From Tetrapyrgos nigripes (Eukaryota; Basidiomycota; Agaricomycetes; Agaricales; Campanellaceae): 64,000 nt of DNA. The position numbers and the translations under genes were made by a program. The notes under the pieces were generated by a model. The model was not told the origin of the DNA. It saw nothing but the letters and a program-made list of their open reading frames with translations, and searched no databases. Of the stretch, positions 22,524-36,773 are shown one piece after another (positions within the stretch are counted from its first letter, which is position 1; each line of letters begins with the position of its first letter). Where the stretch lies: assembly GCA_013368315.1 (NCBI GenBank), contig JAACJM010000034.1, positions 434,001 through 498,000 of the forward strand, read 5' to 3'.

Positions 22524-23464
22524 AAGTCGGTGCCGAAGTGTCTCTTACGCTCTGAAAACGCTAGACACAGGCTGACAAACTCGACAAATCCGACTCGGAT
22601 GGATGAATAATGGATTTGAAGTACAGTTTGCTTCATCATCTCGAAATGATGTTCAGAAAGGAGTAAAGAGAAGTTGTTTCAAGACGCGTCAGCCTTTGGT
22701 GAACTTGAATAGCAAACCTTAGCTTCATGATTGGTACAGCGGTCCATAGCTCAGCCGCGTCATGCCCCATGGGTAAGATAGAAGGGACACCCCTTCTTGA
22801 ACTACTCCTCCTCGAACTACTCTAGTCATTCGGAAACCGGGATAGTGTTTTGAGAGTCGAGCCTCAAGGAAAGTAAGACAGTCAGTGGAGTGATAAGCAT
22901 CGAAGCCGTAATGTTAAGAGCCTTTAAGTGAGCTGATACTGTATACGCTTCCAGATCCCAGTCTTCCAACTAGCAACGGGCAAGCAACGAAGTGTTTGGA
23001 AGAAGAAGCCGTGGAAAAGAAAAGAAAACGTGACGGACCTGTCACAGATAGGCTGTACGCTTATACTTTGTTTGTAGTCGGCTACTTGATTCTTGTACAC
23101 GTTTTCTTTTCTATACGGCTGCATTTTTGTCGGACATTTTTGAACTGGAGTAAAGCCAAAGTAAAGCTCGAATATTTCCATAATGGCCGGACTACTGGCC
23201 GAACTTCTATCTGGAGTAAGTAGCTCCGGTGCCGGGAAAAACCCGAGATTTATTCTCATCCAAAAATTTCGTCCAAATATGCACTCATTCCTGGCGTGCC
23301 AACTAGGTCGCATTCCCTGACAACAACTTGACAAGCTGTAGGCGCTTAACAAGCGTCTATTCTTTGATGGTGCAACAACTGCTGTGGAACGCAATAAAAT
23401 CGGTTTCCAAAAGGGTTTCGCAATTTGGTCCTCGAAGAGGACGACGACGACCTCTTGAACCAGA
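22524..23464. other. divergent intergenic region
   Basis: About 940 bp between two diverging genes (Old Yellow Enzyme to the left, kinase to the right). A long minus-strand open frame (22924-23394) has no ATG-led family features and is treated as a chance frame. Confidence 0.5.
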
Positions 23465-26013
23465 ATGACTGAAGCCGGCGTGAGGGCAGGTAGTCTCGCG
23501 TCTCCTTCTAGCAGTCAAACTCTCGTAATCCCAAGCGCCAAAGTCAAGACTCTGCGAGAACAGCTTGAGCGGATCAGAATCACCATCGAAGAATGCTCAA
23601 TAGCTTTAGGAACGCTTGATCTACAACTTACGGTTCCTTTGCTGTTGCAAAAGTACTTTCCAGAAGGAGTCCGCAAAGCAGCAAAGGAATTTATTGTGGA
23701 GTGAGCCATTCCTCGTTCTCACCCGTATCTCACAGCTAGCTAATCCCCATGAAACCTTCCAGAGCCAAAACGGACCATCGAAGACTACGAGATCGCTTTG
23801 AATATGAAAATTTGATCTGGACTACGCAGGAACCTCACAATCCAAAGCTTTGGGCAAGGATAGCAGACTTGTTGGTCGATGTAGAGAGGGCGCAGGTGAT
23901 TATCGAAGTATGTGGCACACTTTCTCGATCACTTTACTTCGTTGACTGTCGTTTTCAGAGGGCAAAATCCAATATTTTTCATCACACATCCTCTCGTCCC
24001 TTTATTTCCACAGTGCCGCCCATTGTGGCCAGAAGACTGGGCACACTCTTCCTATCCGCTCAAGATAAGGTGTCCTCCCTGAAGCAACGTCGCGTCAACT
24101 TCTCTCGACATCCTGCAGAGATACATGTGACAGTAGAAACAGCTACAGATGGACAAGACTCTGCCCAGCTCAGACAAGACGCGCCGCCCAAACAAGGTAG
24201 CATCAGTTTGGAACTCATTCGTAGCTTTTTGGGAGATGTTAAGCGGCGGATACCTTCTGAAAGCGAAAGCTTTCACTCTCATATTGTTTCCCTATTCGAC
24301 AATTGCGTAGGTCTAAATGTGTGAGTCATACTATGCGTGCAGCACGGACTATGTAAACCAGGTTTACTGCAGGACTACCGATTCAGCTTTCATCACTGCT
24401 CTCGCTACAGCATTGCACTTATATCCGGAGGTCCTCGAGAACTTCAATGCTATACTCTCTCGAATAAGCCCTTTTCCTGCCAAACTCTACGTGATTGTCG
24501 ACACTCTTGGTACAGTCGCTTTCGTGACAATTGTATCCGTCACCAATGACATCCAGATCATTCCCATATCCCTGGAAATGAGAGCAATGTCCGCCGATCC
24601 CTGGTCTCTTTCACGCCATGAGCTTCAGTCCTTAATCACTTCCCATAAGTCCGGCAAGCTATTCTCACATATGGACGTTAGATGGTCTCCAGCTCTTACT
24701 ACGTTGATCCAATTGGCATGTCCATCCGTTTCTTTTCTGTCTTCACCGCTGGAACTGACGACCTGACAACTGGCAGGAATTGCAAGATCATGAACACGAT
24801 GATGTTTATACTCGGCAGTGTAGAAATGTGTTACGCAGACTTGCCAAGAATACCTGCGGGCTTCCTGCCTCGTATTTGCTGGAAGACATAGAACGTGAAG
24901 GTAACTATGCCGTCTCTGGCGGGGGATTCGCGGTGAGGTCGTACTACATTGAGCGTTTTTCAGAGAAATCTTATTACTCGTTAAACCAGGACATATGGCG
25001 AGGGCGCCTACCACCAGACAACCGGGTTATGTGTCTGAAGGTTCTCAGGTTTTACATGGAGGATGACAGGGAAGAATTGTTCAAGGTGAGCGCTTCGAGC
25101 TTCTGTCTGATAGTCTTCGTCAAGATGATGCACTCATGTTTCAATTTCCAGCATCTGTACCATGAAGTCGCAGTGTGGAAACAACTCGAGCATAGAAATA
25201 TTCTTCCATTCCTTGGCATAAGCCTGAAGCTTTTTTCACCGAGCTTCTGCATGGTGTCTCCGTGGATGGATAACGGGCAAGTCATGTCATTCCTGAAACG
25301 ACATCCCCACCATAATCGGCATAAAGTGGTATGCAAATCGTCGCTTATTAGAATTCGTCGTGACGAATCTCGGATACGTTCTTCTAGATATGTGAAATCG
25401 CAGAGGGTATCAAGTACCTCCATTCTCTGAGTCCTCCTGTGGTCCACGGCGATATCAAGGGTGTACGTATAAAGCTTCGATGACACTATAAATGCTCATT
25501 GATGCCGACTCCTTCCTCTCTAGTCCAATATCCTCGTAACGGATGATCATGTATGCTGCCTTGCAGATTTTGGACTAGCTGCAGTCGCCGAATCCCACGC
25601 ATTTTCAACGACTTCTACAAGACCTGGTGGGACGATGCGTTGGCTCGCTCCAGAAGTCTTTTTACCGAATCAATTTCCCAACTGTTCCAAACTTGCAAGA
25701 GATGTGTATGCGTTTGGATGCACAGTACTTGAGGTAGGTCCTATGCGGTATTAGCCTGGCAAGTTTATCTCAGTTTTGATGCGCCAGACAGGTTATAACA
25801 GGTCGAGAACCGTTCTCAGAACCGCGGCTGCCAGATGCTGCGGTTATGACGGCTGTCATACGAGGAGAACGACCAGCGCGTTCTCAGGGCAATCCTTGGT
25901 GCACAGATGCACTCTGGGCACTAATAGAAGAGTGCTGGACGCACGATGCCGCTATTAGGCCTTCTGCAAAGCGAGTATGTGAAAGACTTGTTGCGTGTAC
26001 TAGCGAGTCATGA
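23465..26013 (+). CDS. protein kinase of the tyrosine-kinase-like type common in mushrooms
   Basis: Starts MTEAGVRAGSLASPSSSQTL. Exons: 23465-23700, 23763-23907, 23959 onward to about 24320, then about 24372-24717, and the kinase exons to TGA at 26011-26013. The N-terminal half (about 350 residues) is helical-looking with no domain I recognise. The kinase has a glycine loop VSGGGFADIWRG (split by an intron), Lys in VMCLKVLRF, EVAVWKQLEHRNILPFLG, catalytic loop VVHGDIKGSNILV, LADFGLAA, GTMRWLAPEVF, DVYAFGCTVLE and a C-lobe ending RPSAKRVCERLVAC. HGDIKGSN in place of HRDLKPEN, and the GTMRWLAPE activation segment, fit the TKL-like kinases expanded in Agaricomycetes. All catalytic residues are present, so it should be active. 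Confidence 0.85.
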
Positions 26014-26641
26014 CACCAAGTGTCGACCTATATTATCCATGTTAATAATTAAGAGACCAGGCGCGTTCAGATTCAAAGAGACGCCTCAGCTCAGGTGATC
26101 GCATCCACCGATGAGCCTTGATTTGACTATCAATACGTACGACTTAATCAGGGTTCATCTCAAGGAGCTTCAAATGAGAAGATAGTATCAGTACGTGAAC
26201 GACGGTGGAACCTATCAGGGCACATGGATCGATGAGCAGTCGAAAAAAGGCATCATCGGTAAGCCCATTTTGATGGGTTTGCCCGTTTGACCCACAAGGC
26301 CCTGTTTCTACGAGTAAGGGGGCCATAGGCCGTAGTTGGAGCATCCTGAGAGCCTATATATGTAGTTGATGATTTTCACCTCCCATCTGCGACGAGGGAC
26401 AGGTCAAACACAATGAGCTCAAGAGTGGAAAACAATCGTTTCGGTAAATAGGTATGTCAACATTTTGTAGGTACATCAAAACTTCCAAGCCATACATAAG
26501 AGTCTTCCGTGTCTGTCATTGTCCTTGTAATTAGTCCAGTCATTTCATGAATAAGTGAAAATTCCATCTGGTCGAATGAGCCTCAGCCTGCAAGCTTTGT
26601 AGCGCTACACGCATTCACCTCTCTCATCCACTTCTCAACGC
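26014..26641. other. intergenic between convergent genes
   Basis: About 630 bp between the kinase stop and the glucanase stop. No gene or repeat that I can support. Confidence 0.5.
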
Positions 26642-28902
<2,261 letters not shown>

Positions 28903-28937
28903 TGTGAATGGTAGAAAAGAGGAAAAGAAGATTAGGA

Positions 28938-28948
28938 CTTTATATATA
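28938..28948 (-). promoter_or_regulatory. TATA-like box of the GH5 glucanase
   Basis: A run reading TATATATAAA on the minus strand about 40 bp upstream of the ATG at 28902. Close to the start codon, implying a short leader if used. Confidence 0.4.
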
Positions 28949-30282
28949 CCCTACCTAAACGAATTCTCCACGTGGTCATCAAATTTCTTGGCTCCAACGA
29001 CACCAAGTCTTCGTCAGTACATGGCAAGTATAGTCTTTTTATGCTATATATATGTAAAGAAGCACAAAGCCACTTATTTCGGGCAACTCCACCTTGTAAT
29101 ATTATGCACCTATAAAAAGTGAGAAGGTGGTGTACAGAAAAAATTTGTAGCGGAGTTGGCGGAGCTAGTGTACATTTCCAGTTTGGGCGAGTCATGAGAT
29201 CATCGCTTATTTGAGTTCACCGTCGGTGTCACATAAGGGCCTTCCGATCTGTGGTGGTGCTGTTCTGATTCAAAGATCGCAGACGTCTTCGGGTTCTGTA
29301 AGGTTCTGTGCAGCAAGTCAAAATCGGATCATCCGGATGATCGAGAAAATAGCTAGGGCGTTGCCAAGGTAAGAGCTGGTAAGAGAGGGAAAGATTTGCC
29401 TATGTAAGACCACTGCGGGCTTTCACTCGAGAGAGCTCTCCAGTGCACCATCAAAACTTCCGAGACGCTTCCTGGTGCCTTTAAATGATGTACGACCTCT
29501 CGAGGGACAGATCAGCTCGGAATCTTCGGTTCAGCGAGAGGACGATGCATATGGTTAGGGTAAATTCATAGCATTTGGAGAACTAAAAAAATCTGACCGC
29601 ACTAGTATGCACTGCCAGAGAATGATTTTGCCCATATGCATTGGACCTCTGAATATTGTTTAATGTTTACAAATTGATATTCATCTTCGTTCAATCTTTG
29701 TTACGAAGGCCACAGGCTCATTCTCCTCCACGAGCCCGAGTTTATAGCACTCATCTTTAGTAGTAGACGTCTTGTGTTTCATCTCCATTATGCTTCGAGT
29801 ACCGAAGGCAGCGCCCACCACAACAAGCGTGACACACGGTTTGTCGGAGACGTACTTCTGAAAGACAACGTACGGAGCATTGGGAGGCGCGTAAAACAAG
29901 ATCCGGCACTTTTTTCCGAGCTTCCGAGCTTCCGCGAATAGTCTCGCGAATAGGGGCGCTTAAGGGATATGTACCCCGAAGTCCCCGACTACCAATAGCA
30001 ACTAATTGAACGTCCTCACCAGGCCAAGGTTTCTATCTGCAGGTTCCATAGATCGCAATGAAAAACCAAGATACAAAAGAAGTCCGTCTACTGATACAAG
30101 TCTCTGGTATCTATGTGACCAGAGGCACAAAACCTCGTATGCTATACGCGGAGTTTGACGGCATCATACATTTACTGACGTGTTCGCGTCTGGATTGACT
30201 CTCTAAACACCGTGATGAATGACGAGAAGGGGGGAAAATAACCAGTCAAGAGAGCTTTAACACCACCATTACATAATCACTC
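28949..30282. other. gene-poor stretch
   Basis: About 1.3 kb. A minus-strand frame 29681-29899 encodes APPNAPYVVFQKYVSDKPCV and ends KLGLVEENEPVAFVTKIERR; it has no ATG and may be a gene remnant. Just beyond it, at about 29919-29957, are two doublets: cgagcttc twice, then cgcgaatag twice. Nothing else supported. Confidence 0.45.
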
Positions 30283-31858
30283 CTAAACCATCTCCTTAAC
30301 CGTAGTCACCATGATTTGGAGAGGCATTCCATCATGTACCATTCCAGTGCCCATACTATCCCCAATCGATCGCACCGTTCGAGAAGCCATAGTCACTGGC
30401 AACTCCTCCAACTCGAGCTCTTCCTCCTCAACTCCATGGCCAGATTCACTGTCATAATCATGCGAGCCGTCTTTCAAGTTCCTGACACTGTCACTGGATC
30501 CAGACCCGTTGGACCGGTCAGAACCATTGGAACTCTTGTTGCCTTCAGCTTTATCGAAGCCGCTATTCCCGGTCGTGAGGATAATGGTACTATTCCGAGG
30601 ATTGGCATTAGTATTGAGGATTTCTGCGACGCTCAATCGGTGGCCGTTAGTGGCTTGTCCAGAGACGTTCAAATGGACATTTTTTCCGCTGACGCCTCCT
30701 TCGAGGTTCTCGTGCTGTGTTGAACTGTATCTGCTATTGACCTGAGCATCTTTGGTGACCCAGAAGAGGGCAAGGGAGTTGCAGATGATCTAGATAACCG
30801 TTTAATTTGTTTAATACGACGACGAGCCGAATGAAATAGATTGGACTTACATCGGTGGTACAACACACAAGACACACGTATCCGCGTTCGTGTCCATGCC
30901 ACGCAGTGAGGATGGCAATATTTACGGTGGACATGGCCAATGCGACCGAAGCAGATCTTCAGACATATTAAGGACGTAATCATCAACTCGGAAGAGATAT
31001 AACAACTCACACTAGAGTTTTCCTGGCAACTTGTCGAAGTGGTGAATTGATGATCATCTTTGAGCTCATGAGAGGCCAGAGGAAGAGAGCTGTGAGGAAT
31101 ACGGTGATGTAGCTACATGCGCCGTAGATGTTAGATTGACAGTGCGTCATGGAAGTAAGCTCACTCACAGATCATACGTCAAAAGAGCGACGGAGGCATA
31201 AAACTTCAATCCAATGTAGCAATAGCGATCCCTTTCAGAGATGTATGTTATCCGTCCTACGACGAGGAGGACGGTGACGACGCAATATAACAGTATAGAC
31301 ATCAGTCCAAGTAGGTAAACTGGAGACCGTAAACGTGATTGATTGGCTGAGATGGACCAGACGATATGTACTTTCTCGACTGTGAAGGTACATGAGAAAG
31401 AATAAGAAAAAAAAACAAGGTAAGATACATACTGAGGAAAATGTAGAGTAAGGCTTTCGTCGACGCATAGAAGATGATGCAGAGGAATATCCCGGAACGA
31501 CAAACGTTTAAAGATGTTTCTAGTCCGATCCCAAAGATCAGCAAGCCGCCTGAAGAGTGCGTGAACAACGTTAATTAACAGTGCTTTGATATATACGGCC
31601 TAAAAACTCACTGGTGAAAGTGAAAAGCCACGAATCCACAAACACACAAAAGTTGAGCCATCGGATCCATGGTATGTGTCTCCAATTTCCAGTTGGGAAG
31701 CGATGGGATACACAATGTGAAATGGCGCTGAGGCCTGTCAATGTGAAAGATGTTAATCATATGTTGGATTGTAGACCAAGTCGCGACGCACCAATGAAAT
31801 AAACCAGGCAAACGAGTGCTTGAATAGTTTGAGAAGGAAAGGATAAACCAGTGTCCAT
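30283..31858 (-). CDS. multi-pass (probably seven-helix) membrane protein
   Basis: Starts MDTGLSFPSQTIQALVCLVY at 31858. Hydrophobic segments follow in successive exons: FPSQTIQALVCLVYFIG, GGLLIFGIGLE, GIFLCIIFYASTKALLYIFL, PVYLLGLMSILLYCVVTVLL, YIGLKFYASVALLTYDL, YITVFLTALFLWPLM, LAMSTVNIAILTAWHG and ICNSLALFWVT, so about seven helices with an extracellular N-terminus. The cytosolic tail of about 150 residues is polar, with a Ser/Asn/Gly-rich run and an acidic patch (EEEELELEELP), ending VKEMV*. This looks like the seven-helix proteins often found in families in Agaricomycetes; ligand and role unknown. A receptor-like role is inference only. Confidence 0.7.
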
Positions 31859-32639
31859 AATTGGGTGTGGGATCAACGCAAGCAAATGGCTGTCTACTTT
31901 TTTAATGGTGATGATAAAGGAGAAGGTGGAACTTCGGGTCGATCTTCAGGGTAAGACATTGAGGATCACTTCGTTGACGGTGTAGCCAAGCACCAAAAAC
32001 GCTTTTTGGGCAAAAAAAGTCGCTTTCTGGATCAGGATTAAGGTGAAGAACACTAATCGGTCAGAGTTGTGCAGCTTTACCCTTTCAGGGGGTACTCGCG
32101 GGTCAAAGTACTAACAGTCAAGATGGGATGCAAACGAATAGGGGAGTCCACAACGGTCCCGATAGGTGTGGGCCGCTGTAGGATTTCCTACATCAATAGT
32201 ACAAGGTGATGGGTCCGATCCTATATTCTGATAAATAGAGTTATCAACGAAGATCATCTCGGGGCATTATGTTGGCATTATGTGTCGCTGGCACAGAAAA
32301 GGCCCTGGACAGGACTGGAGAAGGGCCTTGTACCGATCAGCCGACCTTTGTGGTTCTTGGGTCTCGATACGAGAGATGGGCTGAATGATTTGGCTTGTGG
32401 GCAGAAGCACCACTGGTCGAGTTGCACTGCAAAGGGGATTGGCTGAGGAAAGCCGCACTGCTTACGTAAGGAGGGCTCCTGACAAGCCAGATAAAAAAGA
32501 AAGCCAAGCAAACAACTAGGAGGAAAGGATTAGGAGGTTAAACTGTCGAGGCCGTTGAAGAGAACGAGTGTGTAGAGATCTGCGTCGTACTAGGGCATGA
32601 CGATATTTGCAGAAGAGCAGGCAAGTAAGAGGAGAAAGG
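31859..32639. other. intergenic
   Basis: About 780 bp with no supported gene. The motif agggcatgacgatatttgcag near 32592 recurs, slightly changed, near 33074, and marks the left edge of the repeat array that follows. Confidence 0.45.
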
Positions 32640-33420
32640 AAAATTAGTAAACGAGGCTTCGCCTCAAAAGATAGTCGACCGGATACAGTGAACAGTGACT
32701 CGTAAAATACAGTGTTGAGGCTTCACCTCAAAAGGTGGACCGGCGGATACAGTGGGATCGTTGATAGATAAAACAGTGAGTACAAGGGATGACTCAGGCG
32801 TCTCCGCTTCACTACGACGTGAAGCTTCGCTCGAAAGACAGTAATCGGCTTCGAGGTGAACCAGCTTTGGCAGATACAGTGTTGAGGCTTCGCCTTGAGG
32901 TAAAATACATAGTGCAAGGTCGAGCTTCGCCAGAATACAGTGGACGGATCGTAGTCGTTGATCACCGGGCTGCGCCGGAAAACAATACCCCGTAGAGGTC
33001 GACGGCAGCGGAGATGGTGGTGGTAGCGGAAAGAGTCTCCACTTCGTTAAACAGTGAGCCGGTGGTTTTACTGGGGCATGACGAGATTTGCAGGCTTCGT
33101 CTCAAAAGATAGTCGACTGGATACAGCGAATGACTCGTAAAATACACAGTAATGTCGAGGAGAATAGTACAGGCGTCTCCGCTTCGCTACGACGTCGAGC
33201 TTTGCTCGAAAGACAGTAACCGGCTTCGCCTCAAAAAACAGTACCGGCTGCGCCGTCGTAGTCATTGATCACCCGTCGAGCTTCGCTCGAAAGACAGTAA
33301 CCGGCTTTGCCGGGATACAGTGTTGAGGCTTCGCCTCAAAAAACAGTGGACGGCTTCGCCGTATCGGATCGTAGTCGTAGTCGTAGTCGTAGTCACGCGG
33401 CTGCGCCGCAAAACAGTAGT
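32640..33420. repeat. array of short GC hairpins alternating with ACAGT linkers
   Basis: About 780 bp made of short perfect inverted repeats, each followed by an A-rich linker ending in ACAGTG or ACAGTA. Hairpins include GAGGCTTCGCCTC (32653), TTGAGGCTTCGCCTCAA (33323), TCGAGCTTCGCTCGA (33276), ACGGCTTCGCCGT (33350) and GCGGCTGCGCCGC (33397). ACAGT occurs about 16 times. Longer blocks are repeated: caggcgtctccgcttc with its surroundings at about 32796 and 33171, and aaaagatagtcga plus gactcgtaaaata at about 32666 and 33104, so part of the array is a diverged tandem duplication. A perfect GTAGTC x4 lies at 33371-33394. The array stops a few bases before the tRNA gene. No protein coding. Confidence 0.85.
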
Positions 33421-33423
33421 CTA

Positions 33424-33507
33424 GCCCACCGCGAGGGTCGAACTCGCAGCCTTCAGATTCCCGCTTACGTAAAAGTCTGACGCTCTATCCGATTGAGCTA
33501 GGCGGGC
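33424..33507 (-). tRNA. tRNA-Lys(TTT) with an 11-nt intron
   Basis: Acceptor stem GCCCGCC pairs with GGTGGGC (one G-T wobble); D arm TAGCTCAATCGGATAGAGC; T arm GCGAG-TTCGACC-CTCGC. The anticodon arm is TCAGA-CTTTTAA-TCTGA once an 11-base insert (cgtaagcggga) is removed at the usual position one base 3' of the anticodon, giving anticodon TTT, which reads AAA/AAG lysine codons. Mature length is 73 nt before CCA addition. All invariant positions look intact. Confidence 0.92.
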
Positions 33508-34079
33508 AATATTCTTCAGTGCTTATTATATATCGTATTCTTGCCCACAACTCTGTCCTTCAGAATCTTCTGAGAGTCATGATGCAAGTAGTATAGTTGG
33601 GATGACGGGCTATCAGTTGGTGTCCTCACTTTAGATATTTGTAAAGTGTCTACCAAGTCCCTGGTAGCATTGAGATCGAATAGGACGAGGAGGAATAAAC
33701 CGAGATAATGTGGCTGAAGGTAGGAATCATTCGCACCCATAGTCATGGTGTGATGCATGGTTTGCACAAAACTGGCACTTACCTCAAGCTTATCTAAGAG
33801 ATGTATGTTCCCCTAGTCGATATCCATCTGTTTATTGCTTTCACGACTTGGAGTTGTTTATTACCGGGACTGGGAGTCTTGCACCCAATTGAGACCGCAT
33901 GTCAATGAGGGAGTCTTCAAAACGTCCTCACTAGAAGACCAACCACCGGTTTTTGATACACGATAGATTCATTACACAAAAACGGTCGTACATCTAACGC
34001 AACTTGTACTAGTACACGATATGGACTTTGGGATATCCACCACGCAACGAATGATACAACAAGTTTAAACTTCAAGTGC
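33508..34079. other. intergenic
   Basis: About 570 bp upstream of the tRNA (on its strand) and downstream of the DUF1479 gene. No gene supported. Confidence 0.5.
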
Positions 34080-35964
34080 TCACGCAGCCAGGATAGCATT
34101 CGCCTTTTCAACAAAGCCCGGGTTATCAGAACCTTTTACTTCGAATGGCTCAAATCCAAACGCTTGCAATCCATCCCTAGTTTTGATATCATTTCTTGAT
34201 CCACGGCCTGTGTTGTTCGATTCGCCTACGCCTCCGGGAAAGTCCCTGTAGACGTATGATAATCGGATCAAGAAAGTGAACGACGAAAATGACTTACGGA
34301 GCGGGATGACCAGAGACGAAGTTGTTCCTCTGATGACGCAGATAGTTTGCACTGCGTTGAAAGTCTAATGAGAAAAGGCTAGGTAGCAAGTACTCGAAAG
34401 GACTCACTTGTATGTGGTCAACGGCACTGCCGGGATATATAATACGGAAGAGTCCCCTTTACCTTCGTGTTGAGACTCAACAGCATGAACAAGATCGCAA
34501 TGCCCTTGAATCCAAGTGAGTAACCAAAGACCCAGAAAACCTTTCAAAACGTACAGTAAACCTGATCTCCGGGCTCAACCTTTGGAATAGAAACCATCGT
34601 CTTGTCCAGTTTGAGGTGAAAATGCATCTTTTCAGAGGGTTCTAGTCCTTTGCCCATTGCAGCTCCAGGGAATTTCGTGCTGGATAAGTCCAATTCCCAA
34701 TCCTCCGGTTTCAACGACGTTGAAGAAGACCAGCCCGAGGTGGACTGAAGGGATTTTGGCCGGAAGAAAGGTCGAAGCATGATGTATGCGGTAGATAGGG
34801 CGAGCATAGGAAGAACTCGCAGAGTGCCTTCGTTTGGTCCGGTGCTTGACAGAGCTGTCCAACCTTGCCAGGGTCGGAAGATGGAGCATTGGTTGCTGAG
34901 AGTAGACGTATCAGTGACAGGCATATAGGACGCCAGATGGTGCTTACGGTGCGTTATATAAATCCTGCTTAGCATGAATTCTGGGAGACGCGTCGAAAGG
35001 GTTATGTTCCCTCCAACGACCCTCGAGAATCTTCTGGAAGCACGATCGATAACCAGGGTCTTCCCATCGCTCGATAGATCCGCCGTCAATATGAGGTCCC
35101 AACGTGAACGTTTGGTCGCCTGGATGACGGATGCGAAGACGATCAAAGTAGGAAATCGGAGTGTTCAAGCTGATCTCTGTCGATGGATCTGACGCCTTCC
35201 ATAGACGGAGAAGCTTTCTCTGTGTATCAAGTATAGAAGGATGAGTGCGTGCGAGAACTTGGGACTTGGTGTTGTAGAACTCGTAGACTTGAATGTTGTC
35301 TGCTGGAAAACCTATGTTCCAAAAGGCAACCGGCGTCATCAACAGAAGGAAGTCGAGAGTAAGGACTTGCTTAGTACCTTTCACCCTCTCCTTGTTCTCA
35401 ACTGCGTAATCACGAATCGCTTGCTTCCACACAAGAGCCTCCTGCAAGACTGCTTAAGACAATTGAAGCGGGAAGTCGTACGAGGCTCCGCACCTCTTTC
35501 GGGACAGCGCCTTTCACAATGATGACGCCTGTCTTTCGTACCTGTCGCTCTTGTTCTTCCGATAGTCCGCGACTCAAATCCGCATAACTGATTTGGGGAA
35601 TAATCTGAACAAATGAGATACTTCAGTGACCTGATATATGAGATGAAGAGAGAAATGTACTCACTTGATTGCCTTTGGATATAATCTCGTCCGTCCTTCC
35701 TTCTAGTTCTTTCAAAACGTCTCTCCACGCGTCCACGAGGTTCTCGTTCCAAAGCTCTCTTTTCAAGCCCATGAACCTGGGTGGAAGATCGACAGCATCT
35801 GCACCCAAGGACGAGAAGAATGAGCCAATGTCTCCTTCAGCCTTTCCCGCAAAACCAGTATCTGGTAGCTTCTGAGCAGCGGTAGCCAGACAGCGGAGAC
35901 GCGCGAGGCAAGGCAAAACACACGGAGACACTGCGATTCTGCGACTCAGAGAAAGCTTAAGCAT
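34080..35964 (-). CDS. DUF1479 family protein (putative Fe(II)-dependent dioxygenase), copy 2
   Basis: Paralogue of the gene at 7528-9372, same exon plan. Starts MLKLSLSRRIAVSPCVLPCL at 35964, a basic, Ser/Leu-rich, acid-free N-terminus that looks like a mitochondrial targeting peptide and is absent from copy 1. Then VDLPPRFMGLKRELWNENLV, QVRKTGVIIVKGAVPKEV, EALVWKQAIRDYAVENKERV, NIQVYEFYNTKSQVLARTHP, FTLGPHIDGGSIERWEDPGY (HxD metal ligands), STGPNEGTLRVLPMLALSTA, VEPGDQVYWHCDLVHAVESQ (distal His) and ...LQAFGFEPFEVKGSDNPGF. All expected family blocks are present, so it should be functional; substrate unknown. Confidence 0.88.
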
Positions 35965-36773
35965 AGCAGATACGAATGGGAGCAAGAAACACAGGTAGGT
36001 CAGGAGCCTCGACGCGTCTTTTATGTTTGCGCCTTCACGGAAAGGGAAAACTGCCGAGGTTACTCCGCTTTCGGTTAGGCTCAAGAACAGCCAATTGGCA
36101 ATGGGATAATACTAAGACGAGTTGAAAATGAAGGCATTGCAGCTGTGCAGAACGATAGGCCACCTGAGACACTCCTCGGCTTCGAAATTCATAATTCATA
36201 TAGAAAGGTAATAGAAAAGATATCCGTCTGCTCCACCGATACCATTGAGATTTCGTTCTCTGCCAGAGTGGAGCGGTTTTCGAGGTGACCTATCGTTATG
36301 TATACAGCTGTGATTGCGTTGTGTTCAGGACCTGACGAAGAGAGACATGTTTGCGTAAAACAGCAGAATAGCGGAACGGAAATGGAATTGGAGCAAAAGG
36401 CTGCAAAACATACATATACACTTCATGGGTGCTGTCAAAGTCTCGAAGACCGCTGGCCTGCTCCTTGACACTGACAGATGACAGAGCGAGATCTAGCAAG
36501 TATCACACCGTCCAGGGCGAGCCGAGAGCGGGACGATTGGTGACAAAATGGTGATGGTTGCAGTTTGAAATGGAAGACAGACTAGTGAGTCAGTAGCTGT
36601 TTATTTCATTCTCCGATTCAACTTTTCTGTGTCAGACCGGCATTTCCCGATAGCACTTACCTCATGCAGTGACTCAGAATACGGTCGGGTAGATAAGCCA
36701 CAGAGCTTGGAGGAGGAGGAGTCTATTAACTGGGCTGGGACCAATAATTGATGCGTCGGGGTCCGGGAAAATC
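35965..36773. other. intergenic left of MITE-like element
   Basis: About 800 bp with no gene. Contains aggaggaggagtctatta at 36711-36728, shared with 16152-16169, just before the insertion. Confidence 0.45.

Noticed and set aside
22924..23394. Long minus-strand open frame (156 codons) between Old Yellow Enzyme copy 1 and the kinase gene
   Set aside because: No domain, low-complexity mix of residues, lies in the divergent promoter region and has no splice context.
29681..29899. Minus-strand frame APPNAPYVVFQKYV...
   Set aside because: Reads like a protein fragment but has no ATG, no neighbours in frame and no recognised family; mentioned only within the gene-poor stretch.
32640..33420. CRISPR-like array
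   Set aside because: Palindromic units separated by short sequence look superficially similar, but unit and spacer lengths vary, stems differ in sequence, and the window is eukaryotic.
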